Source: Rhizobium vallis (GTDB lineage Bacteria > Pseudomonadota > Alphaproteobacteria > Rhizobiales > Rhizobiaceae). From it: DNA of 64,000 nucleotides. How positions within the stretch are numbered: the stretch's first letter is position 1; every line of letters starts with the position of its first letter. The stretch is taken from positions 248,001 to 312,000 of the forward strand of contig NZ_ML133690.1 of assembly GCF_003985155.1 (NCBI RefSeq), read 5' to 3'. The notes under the pieces were generated by a model. That model did not search any database. It saw only the letters and a program-made list of their open reading frames with translations, and was not told where the DNA came from. Below, in pieces: positions 53,577 to 62,897 of this stretch. Position numbers and translations under genes: made by a program.

Positions 53577-55588
53577 AGGCTGCTCAGGGGCTTTTTCAGG
53601 ATGCTTTCGCGCAGCGACGGGCCGGGTTCCCGGCGGGTGATCGCCGGCTGATCCGTCGGGGCTGCCGGCCGGGGAAAGACCGGCTCCTCGCGGCGCATCT
53701 CGCGGCGCAGCGCGTCCAGTCGCGGGTCGATCGAAGGGGAGGAGGCCGGGTCCAGCCGTGGCGCCTGCGGCAGCAATTCGCGCCGGTAGGATTCGAGTGG
53801 TGCTGCCGCCTCGGCTGCCGGCGGCGTATAGGGCTTGGCGTCGAGATCCTCGTCGGCGGCATCCGCCTCGTCGAAGCTTGCCGCAGATGCGGCCATGCTC
53901 TGCTGGAAATTTGAAATGTCGGGTCCGACGGTCACTGCCCGCATGCGGGTGACGATCTTGCGCAGGTCGACCGTATCCGGATCTTCCTCGCTATGCTTGC
54001 TGTTGGCGCTGGCGGCCTTCGGCAACAGGCTTTCGTCGACGCGGGAAAAGCGCATGCGCATCGGCACACTGATCGCTTCGCCGAAGGCAATGGCCTCGCC
54101 GTTGCCGATCGAGGAGATGAAGCTCGTCGTCGAGATCGACGAATTCGGGATAGCCGAGCGGATGATTTCCTGGTCGCGGTCGTTGGCAAGGCGCATGGCA
54201 AACAGCGTCGAGCACTGCGACAGGATCGTCTGGTCGAGCTCGCCCGGCCGCTGGGTGATGATGCCGAGCGAGACGCCGTATTTGCGGCCTTCCTTGGCGA
54301 TGCGGGCGATCGCCTGGCGCGTCGGCACGAAACCGAGGCTGGGATCGGAGGGGATGTAGCGGTGGGCTTCCTCGCAGACGACGAGCATGTGGATCGCGCC
54401 CTCGCTCCAGAGCGCCACTTCGAAGGCCATGCGGCAGAGCACTGAGGCGACCGAGTTGACGACCTCGGAGGGGATACCGGCCAGCTGGAAAGTGCAGATC
54501 GGCTTGCCATCGCCGGGGATGCGGAAGATCTGCGCGATCGTTTCGGTGATCGTGTCGCTGATCGTGTTGTTGGAGAACATGAAATGATAGCGCGGATCGT
54601 TGATCGCGGCGATGAGGCGCATCTTCAGCGAGCGCAGGAAGGGTTTTTCCGCGCGGCCTTCCAGGCGGCCGATGCGCTCGTCGATCAGCGCCAGCAGATC
54701 GGCCATGCGGTAGGGAACCGGCGTATCCGCAGTGATCGAGCTCTTTTCCGTCGTGCGGCGCACCAGCGAATTGTCGCTGCCGCGGAAGGCGCGCTTGGCC
54801 TCCGGCAGGATATCGCGCAGCATGTCGAGCTCTTCGGGCACCGGCGGGCGGCCGCGGAAGACCACTTCGGCGAATTCTTCGAGCCGCATCAGCCAGAAGG
54901 GCAGGTCGAGCGTGTCGGTATCTATGGTGACGGCATGCTTGGGAAAGGCGGCGGCGAATTCGTTGTGCGGATCGAGGATCAGCACGCGCAGCTTCGGGTT
55001 CGCCGCGATCGCCTTGTGTAAGAGCAGCGACACGGCCGTCGACTTGCCGACGCCGGTGGAGCCGACGACGGCGAAATGTTTGGAGAGCATCGAGGGGATG
55101 TGGATCGCCGCATCGATGCTTTCGTCCTGCGTCAGCTTGCCGATGACGGCAGTCGTGCCTTCGCCGGCATCGTAGATGCGGATCAGGTCGGCCGCGCGGA
55201 TGCGGTGGGCGATGGCGCCGAGATAGGGATAACGCGAAATGCCGGTCGAGAATTCCTCGGTACCGTCCTCATCGACGCGGACTTCGCCGAGCAGTTCGGT
55301 CTCGATCTGGAAGTAATTGTCCTCGCCTTCGCCCCAGGCATGGCTGCCGGTGTTCATCTGATAGACGAGGGCGACAACACGGTTGCGGCCGACGCTGATC
55401 GAAATCAGCCGGCCGACGGACCAGAGTTCAGTGAGATCGGTGCCGCCCTCTTCGGCGACGGCGGCAATCGTTGCCCTGGAGCCGCTGCACGCAACGACGC
55501 GTCCGAGAAAGCGATTTCCCGGCGCATGGCCGTCGCGTCGATCGTGCTCGCCTGCCTTGCCAGACATGCGCAAGTCGTTGTTGAGCAA
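53561..55588 (-). CDS. HerA-like ATPase (DUF87/HAS-barrel)
   Basis: 675 residues. N-terminal HAS-barrel (about 25-130), Walker A G-S-T-G-V-G-K-S at 176-183, Walker B V-V-C-E-E-A-H near 410 and a Pro-rich tail after 560. HerA proteins are hexameric DNA translocases, often paired with NurA in end resection; no nurA is nearby. TTG 55588 has GAGGAG six bases upstream; ATG 55567 is the alternative. Confidence 0.9.
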   Translation of the reverse strand: MLNNDLRMSGKAGEHDRRDGHAPGNRFLGRVVACSGSRATIAAVAEEGGTDLTELWSVGRLISISVGRNRVVALVYQMNTGSHAWGEGEDNYFQIETELLGEVRVDEDGTEEFSTGISRYPYLGAIAHRIRAADLIRIYDAGEGTTAVIGKLTQDESIDAAIHIPSMLSKHFAVVGSTGVGKSTAVSLLLHKAIAANPKLRVLILDPHNEFAAAFPKHAVTIDTDTLDLPFWLMRLEEFAEVVFRGRPPVPEELDMLRDILPEAKRAFRGSDNSLVRRTTEKSSITADTPVPYRMADLLALIDERIGRLEGRAEKPFLRSLKMRLIAAINDPRYHFMFSNNTISDTITETIAQIFRIPGDGKPICTFQLAGIPSEVVNSVASVLCRMAFEVALWSEGAIHMLVVCEEAHRYIPSDPSLGFVPTRQAIARIAKEGRKYGVSLGIITQRPGELDQTILSQCSTLFAMRLANDRDQEIIRSAIPNSSISTTSFISSIGNGEAIAFGEAISVPMRMRFSRVDESLLPKAASANSKHSEEDPDTVDLRKIVTRMRAVTVGPDISNFQQSMAASAASFDEADAADEDLDAKPYTPPAAEAAAPLESYRRELLPQAPRLDPASSPSIDPRLDALRREMRREEPVFPRPAAPTDQPAITRREPGPSLRESILKKPLSSLYNKD

Positions 55589-55699
55589 AGGCTACTCCTC
55601 GCAGTAGCGTTAAAGGATAAAGTCGATCCTTTAACAAATCCTTCATCCTATCGATTTTCGGGGGCGCGGGCCTGGGGCAGTTTTTTATTGCGGCATGCG

Positions 55700-55727
55700 T
55701 TGACGCTGCGAAATTTTCTGTCTATCA
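55700..55727 (+). promoter_or_regulatory. Promoter of the ilvIH leader
   Basis: TTGACG at 55700-55705 and CTATCA at 55722-55727 with 16 bases between. The predicted transcript start is about 55735, at or next to the leader ATG (55737), so the leader message may begin with its start codon. Confidence 0.5.
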
Positions 55728-55736
55728 CTTCCGACC

Positions 55737-55793
55737 ATGAAAATCGCAACGGCTCTTATCGTGGTGGGAAGGCGCATGGGCAGGATGGTGTAA
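55737..55793 (+). CDS. ilv leader peptide (18 aa)
   Basis: The frame reads MKIATALIVVGRRMGRMV and stops at 55793. The run Ala-Leu-Ile-Val-Val uses the three branched-chain amino acids whose synthesis starts with the gene downstream, which marks a ribosome-mediated attenuator. No ribosome site is visible, in line with a leaderless start. Confidence 0.8.
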   Translation: MKIATALIVVGRRMGRMV

Positions 55794-55850
55794 CCATCCG
55801 GCGATAGCCACCCATGCGCTAGATGACAGGCTCCTCCGGGGCCTTTTTTT
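55751..55850 (+). promoter_or_regulatory. Attenuator of ilvIH
   Basis: Pairing segments: GGCT/ATCG over the control codons (55751-55761) with CGATAGCC (55802-55809); GCGCATGGG (55772-55780) with CCCATGCGC (55811-55819), which excludes the first; and GGATGG/CCATCC (55783-55799). The terminator is AGGCTCC / GGGGCCT at 55828-55844 followed by seven T. I could not identify by eye the segment that opens the terminator. Confidence 0.7.
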
Positions 55851-55911
55851 ATGCCCGAAATCAGGGCTTCCGGCCACAAACGCAAATCCCAGCATCAAAC
55901 GGAACATATAG

Positions 55912-57702
55912 ATGAGCACGGACAATCAGGCGGCAGGCAATCGGATGACGGGAGCGGAGATCGTTCTCAAGGCGCTGAAGGACAATGGCGTCGAACATAT
56001 CTTCGGCTATCCCGGCGGCGCGGTCCTGCCGATCTATGACGAGATCTTCCAGCAGGACGACATCAAGCACATCCTCGTCCGCCACGAGCAGGGTGCCGGC
56101 CATGCGGCCGAAGGCTATGCCCGCTCCACCGGCAAGGTCGGCGTCATGCTGGTGACCTCGGGTCCGGGCGCCACCAATGCGGTCACGCCGCTGCAGGACG
56201 CCCTGATGGATTCGATCCCGCTCGTCTGCCTCACAGGCCAGGTTCCGACCCCACTGATCGGCTCCGACGCCTTCCAGGAATGCGATACGGTCGGCATCAC
56301 CCGGCCCTGCACCAAGCACAACTGGCTGGTCAAGGATGTCAACCAGCTCGCCGCCATCATCCATGAGGCCTTCCGTATAGCCCAGTCCGGCCGCCCGGGT
56401 CCCGTCGTCATCGATATTCCGAAGGACGTGCAGTTTGCGACCGGCACTTATACGCCGCCCGCCGACTATCCGGTCCAGAAGAGCTACCAGCCGAAGATCC
56501 AGGGCGACATCAACCAGATCCATGCGGCGATCGAGCTGATGGCGAATGCGCGCCGTCCGGTCATCTATTCCGGCGGCGGCGTCGTCAATTCCGGCCCCGA
56601 AGCCTCCAAGCTGCTGCGCGAACTGGTCGAACTCACCGATTTCCCGATCACCTCAACGCTGATGGGCCTCGGCGCCTATCCGGCTTCGGGCAAGAACTGG
56701 CTGAAGATGCTCGGCATGCACGGCTCCTACGAGGCCAACATGGCGATGCATGACTGCGACGTCATGGTCTGCATCGGCGCCCGTTTCGACGACCGCATCA
56801 CCGGCCGTCTCAACGCCTTTTCGCCGAACTCGAAGAAGATCCATATCGATATCGATCCGTCCTCGATCAACAAGAACGTCCGCGTCGATATCGGCATTCG
56901 CGGCGATGTCGGCCATGTTCTCGAAGACATGGTCCGCCTGTGGCGGGCGCTGCCGAAGAAGCCGGAGAAAAACCGCCTCGCGGATTGGTGGAGCGATATC
57001 ACCCGCTGGCGGGCGCGCAACTCCTTCGCCTATACGAAGAACAGCGATGTGATCATGCCGCAATATGCGCTGGAGAGGCTCTTTGCGCATACCAAGGACC
57101 GCGACACCTATATCACGACCGAGGTCGGCCAGCACCAGATGTGGGCGGCACAGTTCTTCGGCTTCGAGCAGCCGAACCGCTGGATGACCTCGGGCGGCTT
57201 GGGCACGATGGGTTACGGCCTGCCGGCGGCCCTCGGCGTCCAGATCGCCCATCCCGGCAGCCTTGTCATCGACATTGCGGGTGATGCCTCGATCCAGATG
57301 TGCATCCAGGAAATGTCGACGGCGATCCAGTACGATGCGCCGATCAAGATCTTCATCATGAACAACCAGTATATGGGCATGGTGCGCCAGTGGCAGCAGC
57401 TGCTGCACGGCAACCGCCTGTCGCATTCCTATACGGAGGCGATGCCCGATTTCGTCAAGCTGGCGGAAGCCTATGGCGCGGTCGGCCTGCGTTGCGACAA
57501 GCCGGACGAACTCGACGACGCCATCGTCGAGATGATCGAGGTCAATAAGCCGGTCATCTTCGATTGCCGCGTCGCCAATCTCGCCAACTGCTTCCCGATG
57601 ATCCCCTCGGGCAAGGCTCACAACGAGATGCTGCTGCCCGACGAAGCCACGGATGAAGCGGTCGCCAACGCGATCGACGCCAAGGGCCGTCAGCTAGTCT
57701 AA
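55912..57702 (+). CDS. ilvI: Acetolactate synthase, large subunit
   Basis: 596 residues, ThDP enzyme: catalytic Glu59 in R-H-E-Q-G-A-G-H, and the cofactor motif G-D-A-S ending N-N near residue 450-480. It joins two pyruvates, or pyruvate and 2-oxobutyrate, in the first shared step of Val, Leu and Ile synthesis. Controlled by the attenuator just upstream; ilvH follows 24 bases later. Often named ilvB in rhizobia. Confidence 0.95.
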   Translation: MSTDNQAAGNRMTGAEIVLKALKDNGVEHIFGYPGGAVLPIYDEIFQQDDIKHILVRHEQGAGHAAEGYARSTGKVGVMLVTSGPGATNAVTPLQDALMDSIPLVCLTGQVPTPLIGSDAFQECDTVGITRPCTKHNWLVKDVNQLAAIIHEAFRIAQSGRPGPVVIDIPKDVQFATGTYTPPADYPVQKSYQPKIQGDINQIHAAIELMANARRPVIYSGGGVVNSGPEASKLLRELVELTDFPITSTLMGLGAYPASGKNWLKMLGMHGSYEANMAMHDCDVMVCIGARFDDRITGRLNAFSPNSKKIHIDIDPSSINKNVRVDIGIRGDVGHVLEDMVRLWRALPKKPEKNRLADWWSDITRWRARNSFAYTKNSDVIMPQYALERLFAHTKDRDTYITTEVGQHQMWAAQFFGFEQPNRWMTSGGLGTMGYGLPAALGVQIAHPGSLVIDIAGDASIQMCIQEMSTAIQYDAPIKIFIMNNQYMGMVRQWQQLLHGNRLSHSYTEAMPDFVKLAEAYGAVGLRCDKPDELDDAIVEMIEVNKPVIFDCRVANLANCFPMIPSGKAHNEMLLPDEATDEAVANAIDAKGRQLV

Positions 57703-57726
57703 CGATAAGGTAGGAAACCCAGGATC

Positions 57727-58299
57727 ATGAACGCACATCTTCAGCCCACGGGCTCTGCCTACTTCATCTCTCCGGAAACGACCGCAGTCGAGAGCCATAC
57801 GCTCTCGGTTCTCGTCGACAACGAGCCGGGCGTGCTTGCGCGCGTCATCGGCCTGTTCTCCGGCCGCGGCTACAATATCGAGAGCCTGACGGTCTCCGAG
57901 ACCGAGCACCAGGCGCATCTTTCCCGCATCACCATCGTCACCCGCGGCACGCCGCACGTGCTGGAGCAGATCAAGGCCCAGCTCGAGCGCATCGTGCCTG
58001 TTCATCGCGTCGTCGACCTGACGGTGCGCGCCCGCGAACTCGGCCAGGAACGGCCGATCGAGCGCGAAGTGGCGCTGGTCAAGGTGATCGGTGAGGGCGA
58101 AACGCGCGCCGAGACGCTGCGCCTTGCCGACGCTTTCCACGCCAAGGTCGTGGATGCGACGGTCGATCACTTCATCCTGGAGATCACGGGCAAGTCGTCG
58201 AAAATCGACCAGTTCGTGGCGATCATGAAGCCGCTCGGCCTCATCGAGGTCTGCCGCACCGGTATTGCCGCGATGAACCGCGGCGCGCAGGGTATGTAA
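57727..58299 (+). CDS. ilvH: Acetolactate synthase, small regulatory subunit
   Basis: 190 residues. An N-terminal ACT domain (L-S-V-L-V-D-N-E-P-G-V-L-A-R-V near 26) senses valine, and the C-terminal domain (I-L-E-I-T-G near 142) binds and activates the large subunit. Co-transcribed with ilvI and ended by a hairpin. Confidence 0.95.
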   Translation: MNAHLQPTGSAYFISPETTAVESHTLSVLVDNEPGVLARVIGLFSGRGYNIESLTVSETEHQAHLSRITIVTRGTPHVLEQIKAQLERIVPVHRVVDLTVRARELGQERPIEREVALVKVIGEGETRAETLRLADAFHAKVVDATVDHFILEITGKSSKIDQFVAIMKPLGLIEVCRTGIAAMNRGAQGM

Positions 58300-58309
58300 G
58301 AATTGGATT

Positions 58310-58335
58310 CCGTTATGCCTGATGCGGCATAACGG
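58310..58335 (+). terminator. Hairpin after ilvH
   Basis: Perfect 10-bp stem CCGTTATGCC / GGCATAACGG with loop TGATGC, ten bases after the ilvH stop. No clear T-run, but position and strength support termination. Confidence 0.6.
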
Positions 58336-58419
58336 ATTCTGCCCAGCTGAAACGTTGCCGGGCCACTTTCGCAGATCGCGGAATTTCCGACGGGTGCGGA
58401 TCGTCGGCTCGGCATAATT

Positions 58420-59487
58420 TCAGTGAGGTTTCTTCGATAGTACCACCGCCGCCATGTAAGGTTCATGGGGTCTGGGGTCTTCCGAGAGACGACGCTCGAA
58501 ACGGCTGAACAGGTCATCGACGAACGCGGTCTGTTCGCATGAGCTCGGTGCCACGCTGGCGAGCAGCGGGCCGCTCCATGCTCTCGTGAGGTCCGCATGC
58601 TGCCTGGCGAATGCCAGCCTGTCGCCGCTGCCATCGAATTCCGGCCAGAACGCATCGCTCACTTTCACCAGATCGAGATGCTCCAGCGTCAGATCGGCGA
58701 AAGAACCGGATTGCCTGAAAGGAGCCTTGATATCCTCCAGGGACCGAAGGCCGATCGGTATGGTCATCTGCTCCTGTTCCCGTTCAGAGAGCAGGCCATC
58801 TCTTCTCATGTCTGCGAGCGCCGACCATAGCTCGCCAAGCAGCCACTCCCAGCCGGTCTCAGCGTCTGCGCGGGCCGTGAAGCCGGCCACGAGCTTCGCG
58901 CCCGGCCGCATCTCCCGGGACCGTTGCGTCAGAAAACATTGCCAATCGCTGGCCTGCTGCGCCGCGACCGCAGCGGTAACAGCCGGTGACCTGCTCATGC
59001 CCGCGAGAATATGATCGGGTGCATCGACGGCATTGGTGCTCATCCATTGCAGCGCCCAGGTCGACCAGCCAAGGTGCACGCGGCCAGGCGGGAGCAACGG
59101 TGCGAAATATGATTTGCCGATGGCCAGAGGAAAAACGTCGGAGCTTCCCGTCATGTAGCTATTCGGGTCCGAGATCAGCGCTTCGAAAAGGGATGAGAAG
59201 TCGTTGGATGGAAGGTCGGTGTGGACGATTTCGATGGGAATGGTTGCGTCCGCTCTGGAACGCACAATGTCGATGGCCTTCCGCATCGGGATCATTGAAT
59301 TCCGGCCTTGCGAGCAGCCGTAGTCGACGATGGTCACCGGGGCGTCGCTGATGTCCACCATCCGGCACGCGGCTTCCCAGAGGGAAAGCAGCGCGGCAAT
59401 GCCGGTGGCCTGCATGGCGGAATGCCTGTTGTAGAAGCCGCCCCCTTGCATAGCCGCTAAATCACTGCGCGTCCGACCGCCTGGCAT
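58420..59487 (-). CDS. SABATH-type carboxyl methyltransferase
   Basis: 355 residues. Y-N-R-H-S-A-M-Q near residue 19 takes the place of the SABATH substrate/SAM motif, V-D-Y-G-C-S-Q-G-R-N-S near 54 is the SAM-binding turn, and V-H-L-G-W-S-T-W-A-L-Q-W near 136 matches the plant V-H-x-x-x-S-S-x-x-L-x-W. This family (Methyltransf_7) methylates carboxyl groups of salicylate, jasmonate, gibberellin or indole-3-acetate in plants. Bacterial members are uncommon. A GAGG site supports ATG 59487. Confidence 0.85.
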   Translation of the reverse strand: MPGGRTRSDLAAMQGGGFYNRHSAMQATGIAALLSLWEAACRMVDISDAPVTIVDYGCSQGRNSMIPMRKAIDIVRSRADATIPIEIVHTDLPSNDFSSLFEALISDPNSYMTGSSDVFPLAIGKSYFAPLLPPGRVHLGWSTWALQWMSTNAVDAPDHILAGMSRSPAVTAAVAAQQASDWQCFLTQRSREMRPGAKLVAGFTARADAETGWEWLLGELWSALADMRRDGLLSEREQEQMTIPIGLRSLEDIKAPFRQSGSFADLTLEHLDLVKVSDAFWPEFDGSGDRLAFARQHADLTRAWSGPLLASVAPSSCEQTAFVDDLFSRFERRLSEDPRPHEPYMAAVVLSKKPH

Positions 59488-59565
59488 AGGATTGCCTCGC
59501 TTGCTATCCGCAAATTATCAAGCTTTCCCAGGCGTGGCGAGCCTATTGCCTCGCGCCGCTGGCGT

Positions 59566-60414
59566 TCAGAGCATCTCCAGCGACCTTTTGCTCGTCGGCG
59601 GCGGGAAGGCGGCGTCGAGCGCCTGCCAGTCCTCGTCGGTAATGTCGAGTGAGATACAGTCGCGGTTTTCGCGAACTCGTTCGGCATTCGATGTCTTCGG
59701 GACGACAATGACGCCGTCGCGTTTGAGCAGGAAGGCGAGCGCCAGCTGGGCGGGCGTCGCCTGATAGGCCTTGGCGATGTGGATCAATTCCGGATGGTGC
59801 AGGATGCGGCCCTGTTCGATCGGCGAATAGGCCATGATCGGGATGTTGCGGCTCTGGCACCAGGGCAGCAGGTCGAATTCGATGCCCCGACGGGAAAGGT
59901 TGTAGAGCACCTGGTTGGCGGCGACATTGGCGCCGTCGGGCACGCGGAGCAGTTCCTGCATGTCGTCGGTATCGAAGTTGGAAACGCCCCAGGCGCCGAT
60001 CTTGCCCGCGGCCTTCAGCGTCTCGAAGGCTTCGACGGTTTCGGCGAGGGGATAGTTGCCGCGCCAATGCAGGAGATAAAGATCGATGCGTTCGGTGCCG
60101 AGGCGTTCGAGGCTGTTCTCGCAGGCGTCGATCGTGCCTTTCAGGCTGGCGTTCCAGGGATAGACCTTGCTTGTGATGAAGACCTCGTCGCGCCGTCCTT
60201 TGATCGCCTGGCCGACGATCTCCTCGGCGCCGCCGTCGCCATACATCTCGGCCGTGTCGATCAGCGTCATGCCGAGGTCGATGCCGGTCCTCAGGCTTTC
60301 GATTTCGGCCTTCGCATGGCCGGCATCCTCGCCCATGGCCCAAGTTCCCTGGCCGAGTGCCGGCACATCAGCGCCGTTCGGGAATTTGACTGTAGGGATC
60401 GGATCATCTTGCAT
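59566..60414 (-). CDS. Aldo/keto reductase
   Basis: About 282 residues with an AKR barrel: D-T-A-E-M-Y-G (Asp and Tyr of the catalytic set), the Lys in T-S-K-V-Y and the His in L-L-H-W. The C-terminus keeps V-P-K-T-S-N for NADPH. Reduces an aldehyde or ketone. ATG 60414 has a GGAA site; ATG 60426 is also possible. Confidence 0.93.
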   Translation of the reverse strand: MQDDPIPTVKFPNGADVPALGQGTWAMGEDAGHAKAEIESLRTGIDLGMTLIDTAEMYGDGGAEEIVGQAIKGRRDEVFITSKVYPWNASLKGTIDACENSLERLGTERIDLYLLHWRGNYPLAETVEAFETLKAAGKIGAWGVSNFDTDDMQELLRVPDGANVAANQVLYNLSRRGIEFDLLPWCQSRNIPIMAYSPIEQGRILHHPELIHIAKAYQATPAQLALAFLLKRDGVIVVPKTSNAERVRENRDCISLDITDEDWQALDAAFPPPTSKRSLEML

Positions 60415-60564
60415 GATTTTTTCCATTTTGCAGGAGATTGCGCGGCGTTCTTATCTTTCAAGTAATCCTGTCACCATGACAATGATGTCATGGCACCAAC
60501 AGTTTAGGGCAGTTATCCTGACCTAAATAACGCAGGCTTGGGAAAACCGGCCTCGGGAGGTCGC

Positions 60565-61158
60565 ATGCCGCTGGATACGTTTTTCGCCCTCTTTCTCTTC
60601 GCCTTCACGACGTCGATCACGCCGGGGCCGAATAATATGATGCTCTTCGCCTCGGGTGTGAATTTCGGCTTTCGCCGAACGATCCCGCATATGTTCGGTA
60701 TCGGCGCCGGTTTCTTCACGCTGCTCATCGGCGTCGGCCTCGGGCTCGGCGCGCTGCTGCACACGTTGCCGGTGGTCTATACAGTGCTGAAGTTCGCCGG
60801 CGGCGCCTATCTCGTCTGGATCGCCTGGAAGATTGCCTCCTCGCGTTCGCTGAGCGAAGGCAAGAGCGGTGCGGCGCCGATGTCCTTTGTCTCGGCCGCC
60901 GCCTTCCAGTGGGTCAATCCGAAAGCCTGGGTGATGGCGGTGACTGCCATGGCGACCTATACGAATCCCGAGCTCTATCTCGTCAGCGTGCTGATCGTCG
61001 GACTGGCTTTCGCGGTCGTCAACGTGCCGAGCGTTTCGACCTGGGCGGGCTTCGGCTCGGCGCTCCGGGAATGGCTTTCCGATCCGGTGCGGTTGAAATG
61101 GTTCAATATCAGCATGGCCGTGCTTTTGGTGGCGAGCCTCTGGCCGATGCTAAAATAG
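60565..61158 (+). CDS. LysE/RhtB-family exporter
   Basis: 197 residues, six helices, T-P-G-P-N-N-M-M-L near residue 20. ATG 60565 follows GGGAGG. Exports amino acids or related compounds. Its last nine bases overlap the DUF2269 gene on the other strand. Confidence 0.92.
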   Translation: MPLDTFFALFLFAFTTSITPGPNNMMLFASGVNFGFRRTIPHMFGIGAGFFTLLIGVGLGLGALLHTLPVVYTVLKFAGGAYLVWIAWKIASSRSLSEGKSGAAPMSFVSAAAFQWVNPKAWVMAVTAMATYTNPELYLVSVLIVGLAFAVVNVPSVSTWAGFGSALREWLSDPVRLKWFNISMAVLLVASLWPMLK

Positions 61159-61626
61159 CGCGATCGACGGCTTGGTCAGCATCAGCCAGAGAATGCCGAG
61201 GACGGCGAAAAAGGCCGGAAAGCCGCAGGCGAACCAGATGCGATAGAGACTGGTATAGGCCAGCGGCAGGGCTTGTCCTGAGCTGGCTGCGGCGCGGGCG
61301 AGATCGCGCAGCCGGATCTGGATCCAGACGACCGGCAGCCAGAACAGGCCGGTGACGACGTAGAGCAGCAGCGACAGCGCAATCCAGCCTTCCCAAAGGT
61401 CCCAGCCGATCGATCGCGCCAGCAGATAGCCGGTGACTGGCTGGAGAATGGCAGCGGTGGCGGTGAAGACGGTGTCGGCGATGACGACGGTTGCCGCGAC
61501 ATGGGCGATCACTATGGGATCGCGTGTGCGATGCGCCATCACCATGAAGAAGGCGATGCCGGCGCCGGTGCCGAAGAGCACGGTCGCGCCGATCACATGG
61601 GCAAGCAGCAGCAGTTCGGCCAGCAT
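61150..61626 (-). CDS. DUF2269-family membrane protein
   Basis: 158 residues, four helices with conserved His in L-L-A-H-V-I-G near the start and V-I-A-H-V-A. Family of unknown function, predicted integral membrane protein. Its ATG overlaps the stop of the SDR-DoxX gene (TGATG), so the two are coupled. Confidence 0.85.
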   Translation of the reverse strand: MLAELLLLAHVIGATVLFGTGAGIAFFMVMAHRTRDPIVIAHVAATVVIADTVFTATAAILQPVTGYLLARSIGWDLWEGWIALSLLLYVVTGLFWLPVVWIQIRLRDLARAAASSGQALPLAYTSLYRIWFACGFPAFFAVLGILWLMLTKPSIALF

Positions 61627-62897
61627 CAGCGTTCGTCCAGAATGGCGAGAGCGGCGAGCGTCAGGAGCAGCGACGGCAGCACCTTGACGAGGGGACCGAG
61701 CGGATCGAGCCAGAGCGCGGGTTCGAGCAATGTGCCGCCAGCAAGATAGGCCAATGAGACGGCCAGCATGCCGAGAAGCGCGCGTTTGGCGAGCGGGCGA
61801 ACAAGCACGGCGGCGCCGAGCGCGATGTCGACGAGACAGGTGATGATCGTCAGCGCCGTTGCCGCCGCCTCGGGCATGAAGGGCAGGAAATGGGTGCTTG
61901 CTTGTACTGGTGCCAGAAGCGGGATGAGGCCAGATAGTAACCAGAAAAGCGAAAGGCCGACGAGGATGGGCGCCTTCAGGAGATAGAGGCGGGCAAACCA
62001 GAGATCCTGCACGCCGGAGGGATTGGCTGCGAGCGTGGCAGCCGCCGGCGTCGCGGCGAGGCCGTTTCCGGTTTTCGCGCTGCTGATGCCTTCCGACATG
62101 ACCGTCATCGCCGTCGAGCGCAGCGGCGAACGCCAGCCGAGCAGGCCGGCCACATCCGCGAGCCATGTCACCGGCCTCGTAAGCCAGGGGGCAAGGGAGA
62201 TCACGCGGGCAGGCGGCAGGCCCAGCCATTGCCGATGCAGCCGGACGAGATCGGCGAGCGTCAACGCCTCGTCGGCGGCGAGAACGAGATCGCCGCGGAG
62301 ATCGCCTGCGACCGCCCTCGACACGGCGTCCGCCACGTCGTCTACGCAAAGTGTTTCAACCGGGCTTTCAGCATGGACGAGCGGCAAAGCCAGGGGACAA
62401 GCGGCGAGCGCGCGCAGCAGCGACGAGCCGCCATGGGCATTGCGGCCGAGAACGAGGGCAGGGCGCAGGATGAGGTGAGGCAGGCCGCTTGCCGCCAGCG
62501 CTTCGTCGGCCCGCCGCTTGGTGGCGAGGAAGGGCAGGTCGCCGGCCGCGCCCGCCGTCCTTGCCGAGATCTGTACGATCAGAGGACGCGAGCGTTTTGC
62601 GGCGGAATAGAGCGCCAGCATCGCATCCGCCTGGGTGGCGGCCAGGTCGTCCGACAGACCGTCCTGCAAGGCGCCGGCACAATTGACGACGACATGCTGG
62701 CCTTGGAGAAGATCGTCCCAGTCCTCAGGCTTCGTCATGCGCGAGAGATCGGCCTGGCGCCAATTTATCGCGGGCTGTTTCAAGCGCGCTCGCGCGGGGC
62801 TGCGGCCGAGGCCGGTCACGGCATGCCCATCGGCCACAAGCCGGGCCGCGACGATGGAGCCTATGAAGCCGGTAGCGCCGAGAATCAGGATGTTCAT
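61626..62897 (-). CDS. SDR/NmrA-like protein fused to a DoxX-like membrane domain
   Basis: 423 residues. Residues 1-270 are an extended SDR with G-A-T-G-F-I-G at 7-13; residues 300-420 are a four-helix DoxX-like membrane domain. The fusion is a known rhizobial architecture, thought to reduce quinones or similar lipids at the membrane. It precedes the DUF2269 gene on the same strand. Confidence 0.88.
   Translation of the reverse strand: MNILILGATGFIGSIVAARLVADGHAVTGLGRSPARARLKQPAINWRQADLSRMTKPEDWDDLLQGQHVVVNCAGALQDGLSDDLAATQADAMLALYSAAKRSRPLIVQISARTAGAAGDLPFLATKRRADEALAASGLPHLILRPALVLGRNAHGGSSLLRALAACPLALPLVHAESPVETLCVDDVADAVSRAVAGDLRGDLVLAADEALTLADLVRLHRQWLGLPPARVISLAPWLTRPVTWLADVAGLLGWRSPLRSTAMTVMSEGISSAKTGNGLAATPAAATLAANPSGVQDLWFARLYLLKAPILVGLSLFWLLSGLIPLLAPVQASTHFLPFMPEAAATALTIITCLVDIALGAAVLVRPLAKRALLGMLAVSLAYLAGGTLLEPALWLDPLGPLVKVLPSLLLTLAALAILDER

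Noticed and set aside
61626..62349. N-terminal extension of the DUF2269 frame
   Set aside because: It overlaps the SDR-DoxX gene in another frame and is Arg-rich; the real start is at 61626, where the stop/start overlap lies.
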